The notes under the pieces were generated by a model. That model was not told where the DNA came from. It ran no database searches and saw only the letters and a program-made list of their open reading frames with translations. From JAMXLO01 sp963696645 (lineage in GTDB: Bacteria > Pseudomonadota > Alphaproteobacteria > Acetobacterales > Acetobacteraceae): DNA of 64,000 nucleotides. Both the position numbers and the translations under genes were made by a program. Location of the stretch: positions 186,001-250,000 of the forward strand of contig CAVOKY010000009.1 of NCBI GenBank assembly GCA_963696645.1, given 5' to 3'. The first letter of the stretch is position 1; every line of letters starts with the position of its first letter. Positions 54,957 through 64,000 of this stretch are shown here, piece after piece.

Positions 54957-56530
54957 ATGATTTTGGCGGCATGAGCATCGGTACGCGCGCAGCGCGCCCA
55001 TTGTTCGAAGGTGCTGACTGGGAGTTCAGCACCGTGCAGCGTGTGCACGACGCGATCGAGAAGATTGCAGTCGAGGAGTTGGGGCTGGATGTCTACCCCA
55101 ACCAGATCGAGGTGATCGGCACCGAGCAGATGCTCGATGCGTATTCCTCGATCGGCATGCCGCTGTTCTACAAGCACTGGTCGTTCGGCAAGCATTTTGC
55201 GCGCAACGAGGCGATGTATCGCGCCGGCATGCAGGGCCTGGCATATGAGATCGTGATCAACTCCAATCCATGTATCAGCTACATCATGGAGGAGAACACG
55301 GCCACGATGCAGACGCTGGTCATTGCCCACGCTGCATTCGGCCACAACCACTTCTTCAAGAACAACTACCTGTTCAAGCAGTGGACCGATGCAAACGGCA
55401 TCCTCGACTACCTGGAGTTCGCCCGCGGCTACATCGCGCACTGCGAGGAACGCTATGGCGAAGCGCAGGTCGAACGCCTGCTGGATGCAGCGCATGCGCT
55501 GATGAGCCATGGCGTGCATCGTTATCCGCGTCCACGCGCCGCCGATCTGCGTTCGGAGGAACTGCGCGAACGCGAGCGGCGTGAACACGACGAGAGGGTG
55601 TTCAACGACCTGTGGCGTACCGTGCCCGGCAAGGAGACCGAGAAGGCCGATCCGACCGGCGAGGAGCGCCGCCGCGCATTGCTGCAGTTGCCGCAGGAAA
55701 ACCTGCTGTACTTCCTCGAGAAGACCGCGCCGCGCCTGCTGCCTTGGCAGCGTGAAGTGCTCCGAATTGTCCGAATGATCGCGCAGTATTTCTATCCGCA
55801 GTCACAGACCAAGGTGATGAACGAGGGCTGCGCCACCTATGTGCACTACCAGATCATGCAGCGCCTGCACGCGAAGGGCCTGCTGACCGACGGCAACATG
55901 GTGGAGTTCCTTCGCTCGCATACCAACGTGGTGTTCCAGCCCGATTTCGACGATCCGCGGTACTCCGGCATCAATCCCTATGCGCTGGGCTTCGCCATGA
56001 TGCGTGACATCGAACGCATCTGCACCGAGCCGACAGCCGAGGACGAGCAGTGGTTCCCTGCCATCGCCGGCAAGGGTGATCCGATGGCGGTGCTGCGCGA
56101 CGTGTGGGCGAACTACCGGGACGAAAGCTTCATCCTGCAGTTCCTCAGCCCGCGACTGATCCGCGAATTCGGCCTGTTTCACGTATTGGACGATGCGAAC
56201 GAGTCGAACCTGAGCGTCGAGGCAATCCACGACGAACGCGGATATCGCAAGATCCAGCGGGCCCTGGCACGGCAATACGACATCGCCTGGACATTGCCGG
56301 ACATTCAGGTGGTGGACGTCAACCTGGCGGGCGATCGGCGGCTCATTCTGCATCATCGTGCGCTGAACCGCGTGCTGCTGGAAGAGCGTGACGCTCGGTT
56401 CGTGCTGCAGCACCTGGCGGATCTGTGGGGCTATGACGTGCTGATGAAGGAATTGGATCCAGCCAGCGATTCGGTGCTCAAAGAACATGCCGCGACGCCT
56501 CGCAGCGGTGTATTGCAGCCCGACGCCTGA
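54953..56530 (+). CDS. SpoVR family protein
   Basis: The 525-residue protein has the SpoVR hallmarks: EELGLDVYPNQIEVIGTEQM, YSSIGMPLFYKHWSFGKHFA, NPCISYIMEENTATMQTLVI, HAAFGHNHFFKNNYLFKQWT and MNEGCATYVHYQIMQRLHAK. In Bacillus the family is needed for spore cortex formation; in proteobacteria it is part of the PrkA stress operon with no spore link. The start overlaps yeaH by ATGA. A strong terminator follows the stop. Confidence 0.95.
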   Translation: MNDFGGMSIGTRAARPLFEGADWEFSTVQRVHDAIEKIAVEELGLDVYPNQIEVIGTEQMLDAYSSIGMPLFYKHWSFGKHFARNEAMYRAGMQGLAYEIVINSNPCISYIMEENTATMQTLVIAHAAFGHNHFFKNNYLFKQWTDANGILDYLEFARGYIAHCEERYGEAQVERLLDAAHALMSHGVHRYPRPRAADLRSEELRERERREHDERVFNDLWRTVPGKETEKADPTGEERRRALLQLPQENLLYFLEKTAPRLLPWQREVLRIVRMIAQYFYPQSQTKVMNEGCATYVHYQIMQRLHAKGLLTDGNMVEFLRSHTNVVFQPDFDDPRYSGINPYALGFAMMRDIERICTEPTAEDEQWFPAIAGKGDPMAVLRDVWANYRDESFILQFLSPRLIREFGLFHVLDDANESNLSVEAIHDERGYRKIQRALARQYDIAWTLPDIQVVDVNLAGDRRLILHHRALNRVLLEERDARFVLQHLADLWGYDVLMKELDPASDSVLKEHAATPRSGVLQPDA

Positions 56531-56544
56531 TCGTCTCCGCTTCC

Positions 56545-56586
56545 AATGAAACGAGCCGGCGAGGTCACTCGCTGGCTCGTTTCATT
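56545..56586. terminator. Bidirectional hairpin terminator after the prkA operon
   Basis: AATGAAACGAGCCGGCGAG (56545-56563) pairs with CTCGCTGGCTCGTTTCATT after a GTCA loop, with one C-T-type mismatch in an ~19-bp stem. TT and AA runs flank the stem on each side, so it could stop both the rightward spoVR message and the leftward transcript from the gene at 56642. Confidence 0.85.
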
Positions 56587-56641
56587 TCAGGATATGGCGG
56601 CTGAGGCTATCGACAGCCAGCCGCCAGTTCACCCGCAGGGC

Positions 56642-56938
56642 TCACTTGCCACCGGAATCCGAGGCGCCGCCGGCGCTGCCCGCTGGAAGATTCGCCGTCG
56701 GGCTCGAAGTCGCGGGCTGGCTCGAGCTCATCCCATAGGTCCCGGGCGCGACCTTCGTCGGCGTCGTCGGCATGCCTGCGCCGGAGGAACCCGGAGATGC
56801 GAGTACCGATGGGTTGCCCGACGTGTCGGTGCCAGTTGTGCTACTGGTACTGGCACTATCGGTCGCAGCGAATCCGCTTGCCGCAACGCCGGTCAGAAGG
56901 ACGGTTGCCAAACCGAGGGTGCATAAGGTCTGCTTCAT
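56642..56938 (-). CDS. Small secreted Ser/Thr/Gly-rich protein
   Basis: The 98-residue product starts at ATG 56938, preceded by AATAGGAGCAATTGA. It has a textbook Sec signal peptide, MKQTLCTLGLATVLLTGVAA then SGFAA. The mature ~73 residues are low complexity (Ser, Thr, Pro, Gly) without Cys. Function is unknown; such proteins are common in Acetobacteraceae as stress-induced exported polypeptides. The terminator at 56545 lies downstream. Confidence 0.75.
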   Translation of the reverse strand: MKQTLCTLGLATVLLTGVAASGFAATDSASTSSTTGTDTSGNPSVLASPGSSGAGMPTTPTKVAPGTYGMSSSQPATSSPTANLPAGSAGGASDSGGK

Positions 56939-57130
56939 TCAATTGCTCCTATTGGCCGTGAACGCGCACATCGGTAACGCACTGCGACACGGTGCGATGC
57001 GCGAGATCACGACAATTGGATCGATGGAACATTACGGCATAGCTGTGGCATTGCGTGCACCAGCCGACGCGGACCCGCCAGCCCGATCACCGCCACAATC
57101 GCGCCAAATGTTACGGATGCGAGGACGTGA

Positions 57131-57775
57131 CTATTCTGCCGCCTTGGCGCGCAACGGCCAGTCGGCGACATCGATGCGCGGCATGTCGAAGCGGTCGGTG
57201 GTGCGCGCGTACCAGCCGCGACCATGCATGCGGCCAACCAAGTCTAGTTTCGGTGTGTCGATGTAGCACCTGTCGGCATCGAGCACGAATTCGTCGGCCA
57301 CGTGGATGGCGACGACCTTGCCGAGGATGACCGCGCGGTCAACGCCGACCTCGACGATCACGAGCCGCTCGCATTCGAACGAGACAGGACTTTCCGCGAT
57401 GCGCGGCGGCTTCACGCGCGACGACGGTGCGGTTGTCAGCCCGGCCTCGGCCAATTCGTTCACCGACTTGTCGAAATCGATCGCGGTGATGTTCATCTGT
57501 TCGGCGAGCTGGTTGCTGACGAGATTCACGACGAACTGACCGGTACGGCGGATGTTGCCGCCGGTGTCCTTCACATCGCCTGGTCCACGGCCGCCGATGC
57601 CGAAGGCTACTACCGGCGGATTGCCGGAGACCGCGTTGAAGAAGGAGAACGGCGCGGCGTTCACAGTGCCGTCAATGTCCTGCGTGGTGACCCATGCGAT
57701 GGGCCTCGGCACCACGGTGGAAACCAGCAGCTTGTAGATATTCTCGTTTGGTGTCTTGTCGAATTCGAACAGCAT
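57131..57775 (-). CDS. Flavin reductase-like (FMN-binding split-barrel) protein
   Basis: The 214-residue protein from ATG 57775 belongs to the DIM6/NTAB flavin reductase-like family. Its FMN-binding N-terminal part reads NENIYKLLVSTVVPRPIAWV, VNAAPFSFFNAVSGNPPVVA and DVKDTGGNIRRTGQFVVNLV. The family includes reductases that feed flavin-dependent monooxygenases and nitrilotriacetate/aromatic oxygenases. The partner could be the LLM-type monooxygenase at 60627-61987, though they are not in one operon. Confidence 0.87.
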   Translation of the reverse strand: MLFEFDKTPNENIYKLLVSTVVPRPIAWVTTQDIDGTVNAAPFSFFNAVSGNPPVVAFGIGGRGPGDVKDTGGNIRRTGQFVVNLVSNQLAEQMNITAIDFDKSVNELAEAGLTTAPSSRVKPPRIAESPVSFECERLVIVEVGVDRAVILGKVVAIHVADEFVLDADRCYIDTPKLDLVGRMHGRGWYARTTDRFDMPRIDVADWPLRAKAAE

Positions 57776-57842
57776 GGCGATCCCTGTTTGGTGCGTTTCG
57801 CCGCGAGCGTTACGCGGACGCACTGCCGCTGTCCAGATGGAC

Positions 57843-57940
57843 CCTGTCATTGCGAGGCGTGAAGCGACACGGCAATCTCGCGCCAGTTCGGCGGTACTGG
57901 TAGGAGATTGCCGCGTCGCTTCGCGCCTCGCAATGACAGG
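57843..57940. repeat. Palindromic intergenic repeat, copy 3 of 4
   Basis: CCTGTCATTGCGAGGCGTGA and its complement TCGCGCCTCGCAATGACAGG form the outer arms; CGGCAATCTC and GAGATTGCCG form the inner arms around a short centre. A lone half-arm CTCCTCGCAATGA follows near 57971. It lies between divergent genes at 57775 and 57990. Confidence 0.85.
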
Positions 57941-57989
57941 TGGGTCGCAATGACAGCGTGGATCGCCTGGCTCCTCGCAATGAAAGTAT

Positions 57990-59392
57990 ATGACTGGCAC
58001 CCGGATGAGCGCTTGCTGCTATGTCCTCGCCTGGGCCGCAACGCTGGCTGACCAGCTTCTGCACCTACCGCTCGCCGGCGACGTCGGTGGCATGGCAATC
58101 CTGCTATTCCTGCTGCTCGAGTTCCGCAATCAGCGCCGTTACGCGCAGGTGCTGTTTCTCGCGTTGTCCGCCATCGGCATGGTCGGCGTGGCGCTGGCGA
58201 GCGACAAACTCGGCTTGTTCCTGGCGGGGTGGCGGCGCGGCGCCAGCTACACCGCCTTCTTTCTCGCGCTGACGACACTGCGTGACGTGGCGGAAACCAG
58301 TCCGCTGGTGCGACGCTGCGGCCAGCAACTCGTGGCACAGCCGCCAGGCCGACGCTATGCGGCGCTGACCGGCGGCGCGCATGTCTTCGGCATCACGTTG
58401 TCCTACGGTGCCATCGAACTGCTGGCGGCCATGGTGATGCGTGCCAATACGCTGGAATCGGCCGGCGGTTCGGCCGACATCCAGGCGATACGCACGCGGC
58501 GCATGCTGCTGGCGATCTATCGCGGCTTCTGCGTGATGAACTGCTGGAGTCCGATCAACATCATGACCGCCGTCGTCTCCACCGCGGTACCCGCGGCGCC
58601 GATGCGGCTGCTGCTGCCGTTGGCCTTTTTCGTTGCAGTCGGCATGACGGCGCTGGGTTGGGGCGAGGACCGGCTGTCAGGCGCCCGCCTGCGAACCAGT
58701 GGCGGTCCCCGTCCGGTGACCACGGAATCCTGGACGATTCACTGGCGCATCGTCGCACTGATCCTGCTGGTCATGGCGCTGGCTGAGGGCACATCGGCGC
58801 TGTTCGGCATTTCGCTGGTCACCGGCGTGACGTTGGTGGTGCCGTTGATCGCCCTGATCTGGCTGATCGCGCAATCGTGGCGTTTTGCCGGAGCCACGGC
58901 ATATCGACTGCCAGGCCTGCTGCGTCGGCGCGCCCAGCGCTTCCTGCTGCGAGTGCCGACGCTCCGCAGCGAGGCGACCGTGCTGGCCGGCTCCGGATTT
59001 CATGGGCGTGGCGATCGGCAATCTCCTGCCGGGGATAGGCCTGACCCCGCTGCTTGCGGCGTTGCCGGCTGTCACGATCCCGCTGCTGATCCCGGTGCTG
59101 CTGATCGCCACCGGACAACTCGGGCTGAACCCCGTGGCAGTCGTCGCGCTGGTCGGCGCAGTTATCCCGGATCCCGTGTCGTTGGGCGTGCCGCCGGCCT
59201 GTACTCGCGTTCGCCTGCATGCTGGGATGGGGCCTGGGGGTAAGCATGACGCCGATGTCGAGTTCGGCAATCATCACCGCGCGCTGGGCCGGCGCTTCGC
59301 CATGGACGGTGACGACGCGATGGAACGCGTTGTTCACCACATCTGCGTTGCTGCTTGCCTGGGCAGCGATCCTGCTGGCATTCGTATGGTGA
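57990..59392 (+). pseudogene. Polytopic membrane transport protein of unknown family, about two frameshifts
   Basis: The first frame (ATG 57990, alternative 58005) gives about 340 residues with several membrane helices: MAILLFLLLEFRNQRR, CWSPINIMTAVVSTAVPAAP and RIVALILLVMALAEGTSALF. Near 59000 the frame changes to MGVAIGNLLPGIGLTPLLAA and PAVTIPLLIPVLLIATGQLG. Near 59200 it changes again to LAFACMLGWGLGVSMTPMSS, ending at 59392. Together it is a ~465-residue inner-membrane permease with roughly 11 helices; substrate unknown. Every part is present, so recent decay or sequence error is likely. Confidence 0.65.
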
Positions 59393-59404
59393 GCGATATG
59401 CGCG

Positions 59405-59986
59405 CTACACCACCAGATCGAGAGTCCACGACGCCGCGTCCAATGCCGGCGGATCGCAGAACATCGGTACCGCGTTCTGGGTACGCTGATTGGGCTGCAA
59501 CCCCATTGCGGAGCGCAGCGAGCGGAACAGCGCGCCGTGTGCAACCACCAGCACCACCGGCGGCAACGCTGTCGCGCGATTGATTGCCGCCACGGCGCGT
59601 TGGCGCAATGCGGCGAAGGTTTCGGCACCTTCGGGGGTGAATGTCCCTGCAATCCAGTCGGCGAACCAGTCGCTCATCGACTGGCCTTCCTGCACGCCGA
59701 ATGCCACTTCGCGCAGTCCATCGTCGATCGCCACTGGCAGTCCCAGTGCCTCGCCGGCGATCTCCGCAGTGACGCGCGCGCGCGATAGCGGTGACGCAAC
59801 GATGCCGGCAATGCCGCGATTGCGCAGCTTCTGCGCGGCCGACCGGGCCTGAGCGAGCCCGGTCGGGTTCAGCGGAATATCGACATTGCCTTGCGAGATA
59901 CCCTGGGCGTTCCAGTCGGTCTCGCCATGACGCAGAAACCAGAACGGGATGCGTGCGAGCGTGGCCTTCTGAAACGCCCCATCCAT
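59405..59986 (-). CDS. Histidine phosphatase family protein (phosphoglycerate mutase-like)
   Basis: The 193-residue protein starts at ATG 59986. It carries the catalytic RHGETDWNAQGISQGNVDIP, the second-site region VASPLSRARVTAEIAGEALG, the acid residue stretch LREVAFGVQEGQSM and the C-terminal His in VVLVVAHGALFRSLRSAMGL. It is a broad-specificity or alpha-ribazole-type phosphatase. It overlaps the upstream GST gene by TGATG, so the two are translationally coupled. The last residues SWTLDLVV end the gene. Confidence 0.88.
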   Translation of the reverse strand: MDGAFQKATLARIPFWFLRHGETDWNAQGISQGNVDIPLNPTGLAQARSAAQKLRNRGIAGIVASPLSRARVTAEIAGEALGLPVAIDDGLREVAFGVQEGQSMSDWFADWIAGTFTPEGAETFAALRQRAVAAINRATALPPVVLVVAHGALFRSLRSAMGLQPNQRTQNAVPMFCDPPALDAASWTLDLVV

Positions 59987-60610
59987 CACCTCAGCCCCAG
60001 GCCTTCCTGCTGCATGACCCGCTGCACCGCAGGCCGTGCACGCATGCGCGCATAGTGCGCGGCGCAGTTCGGCGGCAACGTGATCTTCGGCGCGTTCGGC
60101 GGCCCAGAACTCGACATAGAACAGCGCCGCATCGGCGATGGAGAATCCACCAACGACGTAATCCTTGCCGGCCAGCGCCTTGTCCATCACGGCCAGGCCC
60201 TTTTCGAAGATCTCCTTGCCGCGTGCCTTCACCGCCTCCTCGTCCGCCGCGTTCGGCGAGAAGTTGCCGGGACGGAAGATGCGCGTGAAGCCCTGCATGT
60301 GCATGGTCGCCACGACATAATCCATCGCCTCCAGCGCACGTGCCTGGCTGTCGGCGTCATCCGGCAGCAGCTTCTTGTCGGGATTGGTGCGCGCGAGCCA
60401 ATAGGCGATGGCGGGGAACTCGGTCAGCACCGAGCCGTCGTCGCGCACCAGCGTCGGCACCTTCGACTTCGGATTGACCGAGGTGAAATCCGGCTTGAAC
60501 TGCGCGCCGTCGCGCAGGTTCACCGCTTGCGCCTCATACGGCTTGCCGATTTCTTCCAGCAGGACGTGGATGCCGACCGAGCAGGCGCCCGGCGCATACA
60601 TCAGCTTCAT
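59986..60610 (-). pseudogene. Glutathione S-transferase family protein, one frameshift near the C-terminus
   Basis: ATG 60610 (GGAGAAGAGCTC upstream) starts MKLMYAPGACSVGIHVLLEE. The thioredoxin-like N-domain includes VNPKSKVPTLVRDDGSVLTE with the cis-Pro. The helical C-domain runs GKDYVVGGFSIADAALFYVE, then a one-base shift near 60090 changes frame to ITLPPNCAAHYARMRARPAV and VQRVMQQEGLG, ending in a TGATG overlap. It is a beta/zeta-type bacterial GST. The first frame runs on into the phosphatase frame, an artefact of the shift. Confidence 0.85.
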
Positions 60611-60626
60611 GAGCTCTTCTCCCTCG

Positions 60627-61987
60627 TTAGTTGCGAACCTCACGCCACGCGCCGATGCGTGGACGGTCCAGACCAAGGTTCTCGCGCAATGTGGTGCCAC
60701 GATAGTCATTGTGAAGCAGTCCGCGACGTTGCAGTTCTGGGGCAACGTAAGCGAACGAACTCCTCGTAACCGCCGGGCACGTGCGAGGCGGCGACCACAT
60801 AGCCGTCGCAGGCGCGGCTGGCAAACCACTCCTCCATGCCATCGGCGACGTCCTTCGGGCTGCCGATGAAGCGCGGATGATCGCGGAACGTGCCACGCTG
60901 GCTGATCTCCATGAAGTCGCGCGTTGTCGGATTGCGCTTGCCGAGCAGACGGAACACGCGGTCGCGCAGGCCCTGCACGCCGGTCCAGCCCATGATTTCG
61001 TCCTCGGTCCACGGTTCATCAAGCGGCTTGGCGGCCAGATCGACGTTCAGCACTTCCGACAGCAGCGATAGTGAATCGATCTCGCGCGGCAGGCTGTCGA
61101 TCAGTGCGGCCTTGTCCTCGGCCTCGGCGCGCGTTTCGGCGACCACGGTGTAGATCCCGGCTGCAACGTGCACCTTTTCGGGATCGCGACCCACATCGGC
61201 GATCTGCTGCTTGAACGCGGCGTAATCCGCCTTGGCCTGCGCCAGCGCATGGTAGTTGACGAACACCAGCTCGGCCCAGCGCGCGGCGAACGTCCGACCG
61301 CGGCCGCTCTGTCCCGCCTGGATGATCACCGGATGGCCCTGCGCGGACCGCGGCACGGTGAACGGTCCACGCGAGCGGAAATATTCGCCGACATGATCGA
61401 GCCGCCGAACCTTGTCCGGGATGCGCGAACAGGCCGCTCCGCTTGTCGATCACCAACGCATCGTCGTCCCAGGAATCCCAGTGACCAGCTACGACTTCCA
61501 TGAATTCGTCGGCACGGTCGTAGCGCTGGTCGTGTTCGCCGTGCGACGCATGCCCCATGTTCAACGCTTCGCCGTCGTTCATCGATGTGACGACGTTCCA
61601 GGCGGCGCGGCCGTTGGTCATCAGGTCGAGCGTGGCGAACACGCGTGCGACATGGAACGGTTCGTAATAGGTGGTGGAATACGTCGCGCCGAGGCCGAGC
61701 CGCTCTGTCGCCATGCCCATGACGGTGAGGATGGTGAGCGGGTCCATCTTCACGCAGCGAATGCCGTTGGCGACCGTGTGCGCGTGGTTGTTGCCGTAGC
61801 GGTCCGGCATTGCCAGGCGATCGTCGAAGAAGCCGACATGGAATTTTCCCGCTTCGAGCACGCGTGCGATGTGGCGGTAATAGTCGGCGGTCATGAAGCC
61901 GGGCGAGGCGTCAGGATGCCGCCAGGAGCCGACGAAGTTCGTGCAGTTCTGCGCCTGCAGGAAGGCCACGAGAGTCATCTGCCGCAT
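60627..61987 (-). pseudogene. LLM-class flavin-dependent monooxygenase (NtaA/SnaA/DszA type), about two frameshifts
   Basis: ATG 61987 (GGAGGAAAGTGGGC upstream) begins MRQMTLVAFLQAQNCTNFVG and continues GRAAWNVVTSMNDGEALNMG, a family signature. After a break near 61430 it reads AQGHPVIIQAGQSGRGRTFA and KPLDEPWTEDEIMGWTGVQG. After another near 60738 it ends LRENLGLDRPRIGAWREV. The total is ~450 residues, full length. Members use FMNH2 supplied by a separate reductase to oxidise sulfur, nitrogen or chelate compounds. The GST gene starts 17 bp downstream. Confidence 0.85.
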
Positions 61988-62040
61988 GCCCACTTTCCTC
62001 CGCCTGCCGTCTTGCCCGTCATCGTGATGCACTGCGACAC

Positions 62041-62138
62041 ATTGTCATTGCGAGGAGCACAGCGACGAAGCAATCTCGGACCAGTGAGGCCCGAATGGCT
62101 GGAGATTGCTTCGTCGCTGCGCCTCTCGCAATGACAAT
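62041..62138. repeat. Palindromic intergenic repeat, copy 4 of 4
   Basis: ATTGTCATTGCGAGGAGCAC and its near complement enclose inner arms GACGAAGCAATCTC / GAGATTGCTTCGTC and a ~25-bp centre. The inner arms match those of copy 1 at 4522 closely. It lies between the LLM gene start and the end of prs. Confidence 0.85.
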
Positions 62139-62180
62139 GGAGGCCGCGACGCTCGCCATCCGGTCCTATGTCGCGCGGCC

Positions 62181-63113
62181 TTAATCGAACAGCGAACTGA
62201 CCGAGCTCTCTTCGGAAATCCGTCGTATCGCCTCCGCCATCAGCGGTGCGATCGTCACCTGGCGGATGTTGCTCGCCAGCCGCACCGCCTCGGTGGCCAG
62301 AATCGAATCGGTGATGGTCATCATCTCGATCGGCGAGGCCGAGATGCGCGCCACCGCGCCACCCGACAGCACGCCGTGCGTGACATAGGCGCTGGTCGAG
62401 CGCGCGCCCTGTCGCAACAGCGCTTCGGCGGCGTTGCAGTGCGTGCCACCGGAATCCACCATGTCATCCACCAGGATGCAGTCGCGGCCTGCCACATCGC
62501 CGATGACGTTCATCACCTCGGAATGGCCGGCGCGCTCGCGGCGCTTGTCGATGATCGCCAGATCGCAGTTCAGCCGCGTGGCGATTGCCCGTGCGCGCAG
62601 CACGCCGCCCACATCGGGCGACACGATCATCAGGTCACGATCGGTGTAGCGTTCCTGGATGTCGCGGCTGAACAACGGCGCCGCGTAGAGGTTGTCCACC
62701 GGGATGTCGAAGAAGCCCTGGATCTGAGCCGCGTGCAGATCCATCGTCAGCACGCGGTTGGCGCCGGCCTCGGTGATCAGGTTGGCCACCAGCTTGGCGC
62801 TGATCGGTGATCGCGACGCGGTCTTGCGGTCCTGCCGTGCGTAACCGAAATACGGGATCACCGCGGTGATCCGCCGCGCCGAGCTGCGGCGCAGCGCATC
62901 CAGCGTCACCAGCAGCTCCATCAACGTGTCGTTGGCCGGATAGGAGGTGGACTGGATGACGAACACATCCTCGCCGCGCACGTTCTCCTGGATCTCGACG
63001 AACACCTCCATATCGGCGAAGCGGCGGATCGAGGCGCGGGTCAGCGGCAATTTGAGCGTGGCGGCCACCGCCTCGGCGAGGGGACGGTTGCTGTTGCAGG
63101 CAACGATTTTCAT
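62181..63113 (-). CDS. prs: Ribose-phosphate pyrophosphokinase (PRPP synthetase)
   Basis: The 310-residue enzyme makes PRPP from ribose 5-phosphate and ATP for nucleotide, His and Trp synthesis. It shows MKIVACNSNRPLAEAVAATL, FADMEVFVEIQENVRGEDVF, PYFGYARQDRKTASRSPISA, VLTMDLHAAQIQGFFDIPVD, MIVSPDVGGVLRARAIA and the PRPP loop DCILVDDMVDSGGTHCNAAE. Length is canonical. It follows the lipoprotein-like gene by 20 bp on the same strand. Confidence 0.96.
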   Translation of the reverse strand: MKIVACNSNRPLAEAVAATLKLPLTRASIRRFADMEVFVEIQENVRGEDVFVIQSTSYPANDTLMELLVTLDALRRSSARRITAVIPYFGYARQDRKTASRSPISAKLVANLITEAGANRVLTMDLHAAQIQGFFDIPVDNLYAAPLFSRDIQERYTDRDLMIVSPDVGGVLRARAIATRLNCDLAIIDKRRERAGHSEVMNVIGDVAGRDCILVDDMVDSGGTHCNAAEALLRQGARSTSAYVTHGVLSGGAVARISASPIEMMTITDSILATEAVRLASNIRQVTIAPLMAEAIRRISEESSVSSLFD

Positions 63114-63133
63114 GCTCTCGGCCGCTGTGGGGG

Positions 63134-64000
63134 TTATCTGACCGGCTCGACGCCGGCACTGCGGCCTTCTAGCAATGCCCCCTGCGCCTGTCCATGAACC
63201 GCCTGCTCCGGCGTTGCCGCCCCCTGTGCCGCGGGCTTGGTCTCGCCCGGTTCGTGGCCGGACTGGCGCAGAATGACGTCGTTCACCCCACCGGCCGCCT
63301 CGGTCGCGACCACCACCGCGACGTCGGCCCAATAGCGGTCCAGCGAACCCGCGGGAATTTCGTTGAGCTGTACCACCTTGCCGCGTTCGTCGCCGCTCGC
63401 CGTCTTGACCGACCACTGGATCTCCACGCGTTGCTGGTCGCCCGGGATCGGCACCATCCGGACATTGCCCTGCACGATGAAATCGGCGCCGTTTGCGGTG
63501 TCCTGCACCAGCGGGCCGAGAGCGCCGAGATGGGTCTTCATCTGTTTGGTGAGCGACAGGTCGCCGTCACCCGGCGCGCCGGTCACCGGTCGCGACCTCC
63601 ACCTTGGCGTGCCGATTGTACAGACTGTTTGGATCGGCGCGCAGCACCGCGGTTTGGATGCTGTCGAGCAGGCTGGCGATTTTCGGCGCCGCGTCCGCCG
63701 CGGCCTGCCGGAGCGTGGCAGGCGAGGCGTCCGCCCAGGATTGGGTGGGCACCGGTGTGCCTTCCACCGTGCCTTTGTCCTGGCCCTGCGGGTTCAGCAC
63801 CTGGAACTCCGGAACCACCGTGGCGCCGCGCTGCCCGGCGGTGGTGACCAACTGCCAGTCGCTCTTGTGGACCTCATCGGCAAACGCCGGGATCTCCTGC
63901 GCCTGCAGGCCGGCCGCGAGTGCGCCGGCGAAATGTTTGCTGGCACCATCCGACAGCAGCGCGTTGGCCGGTGCCGGAACCGCCAGCCGAGGGGTCGGCG
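63134..64000 (-). pseudogene. Conserved lipoprotein-like protein, one frameshift, N-terminus beyond window
   Basis: Reading from the right edge, the frame encodes KHFAGALAAGLQAQEIPAFA and RGATVVPEFQVLNPQGQDKG up to KVEVATG near 63595. One base shift later it continues DLSLTKQMKTHLGALGPLVQ and VPIPGDQQRVEIQWSVKTAS, ending at 63134. Repeated Gln/Pro/Ala-rich linkers and the domain wording resemble alphaproteobacterial conserved periplasmic or lipoproteins found next to prs. I do not recognise a function. The start and any lipobox lie outside the window. Confidence 0.6.

Overview
The window is GC-rich chromosomal DNA from an alphaproteobacterium, most likely an Acetobacteraceae/Rhodospirillales member. 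The evidence is the gene set trpE, SurA/PpiD-like foldase, tpiA, secG, pyrG, kdsA, eno, ftsB, together with a Hint-domain secreted-type protein and abundant long palindromic intergenic repeats. The assignment is an inference from gene order and style; no rRNA or tRNA gene was seen.

Layout. 0-4.5 kb is a pile-up of three transposases (IS1182, IS66, IS630 families) beside a hydantoinase remnant. 4.7-11.4 kb holds a lactonase-like beta-propeller protein, a truncated aldolase, a two-gene iron-type ABC importer (binding protein and fused permease, no ATPase in view), a ferritin-like protein, an M28-like peptidase and inorganic pyrophosphatase. 11.9-18.4 kb is a housekeeping block: trpE and foldase leftward, then tpiA-secG-pyrG rightward. 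18.4-20.4 kb is a small accessory patch: a GFA protein, a rhodanese remnant, a FitAB-type toxin-antitoxin pair and a 48-bp scrap resembling pyrG. 20.4-25.1 kb carries a radical SAM/SPASM-TPR-GT41 fusion, kdsA, and a peroxiredoxin-like gene with an in-frame TGA exactly where the family has its peroxidatic Cys. 25-36 kb has a Na/Pi-type transporter with a STAS gene, a large repeat protein ending in a Hint domain, a thiolase, enolase, a nitronate-monooxygenase-like protein, ftsB and a degenerate HtrA-like protein. 37-49.4 kb is a catabolic region (dehydrogenases, class II aldolase, alanine dehydrogenase, tandem FMN hydroxy-acid dehydrogenases, DOPA-dioxygenase-like protein, acyl-CoA ligase, thiolase, acyl-CoA dehydrogenase, APH-like kinase). 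Its 37.2-46.8 kb part is riddled with single-base frameshifts. 49.8-56.6 kb holds an ECF sigma/zinc-finger anti-sigma pair and the prkA-yeaH-spoVR stress operon. 57-64 kb has a flavin reductase-like protein, a broken membrane protein, a phosphatase/GST/flavin-monooxygenase operon, prs and a partial lipoprotein-like gene.

The most exciting item is the peroxiredoxin-like gene at 24488-25132. It reads through TGA at codon 83 to give a UxxC motif. Immediately downstream the DNA can fold into a 14-bp hairpin with a bulged U and a GG-containing apical loop, which matches the known bacterial SECIS architecture. This is a strong selenoprotein candidate. The second is the radical SAM-SPASM-TPR-GT41 single-chain fusion just upstream.
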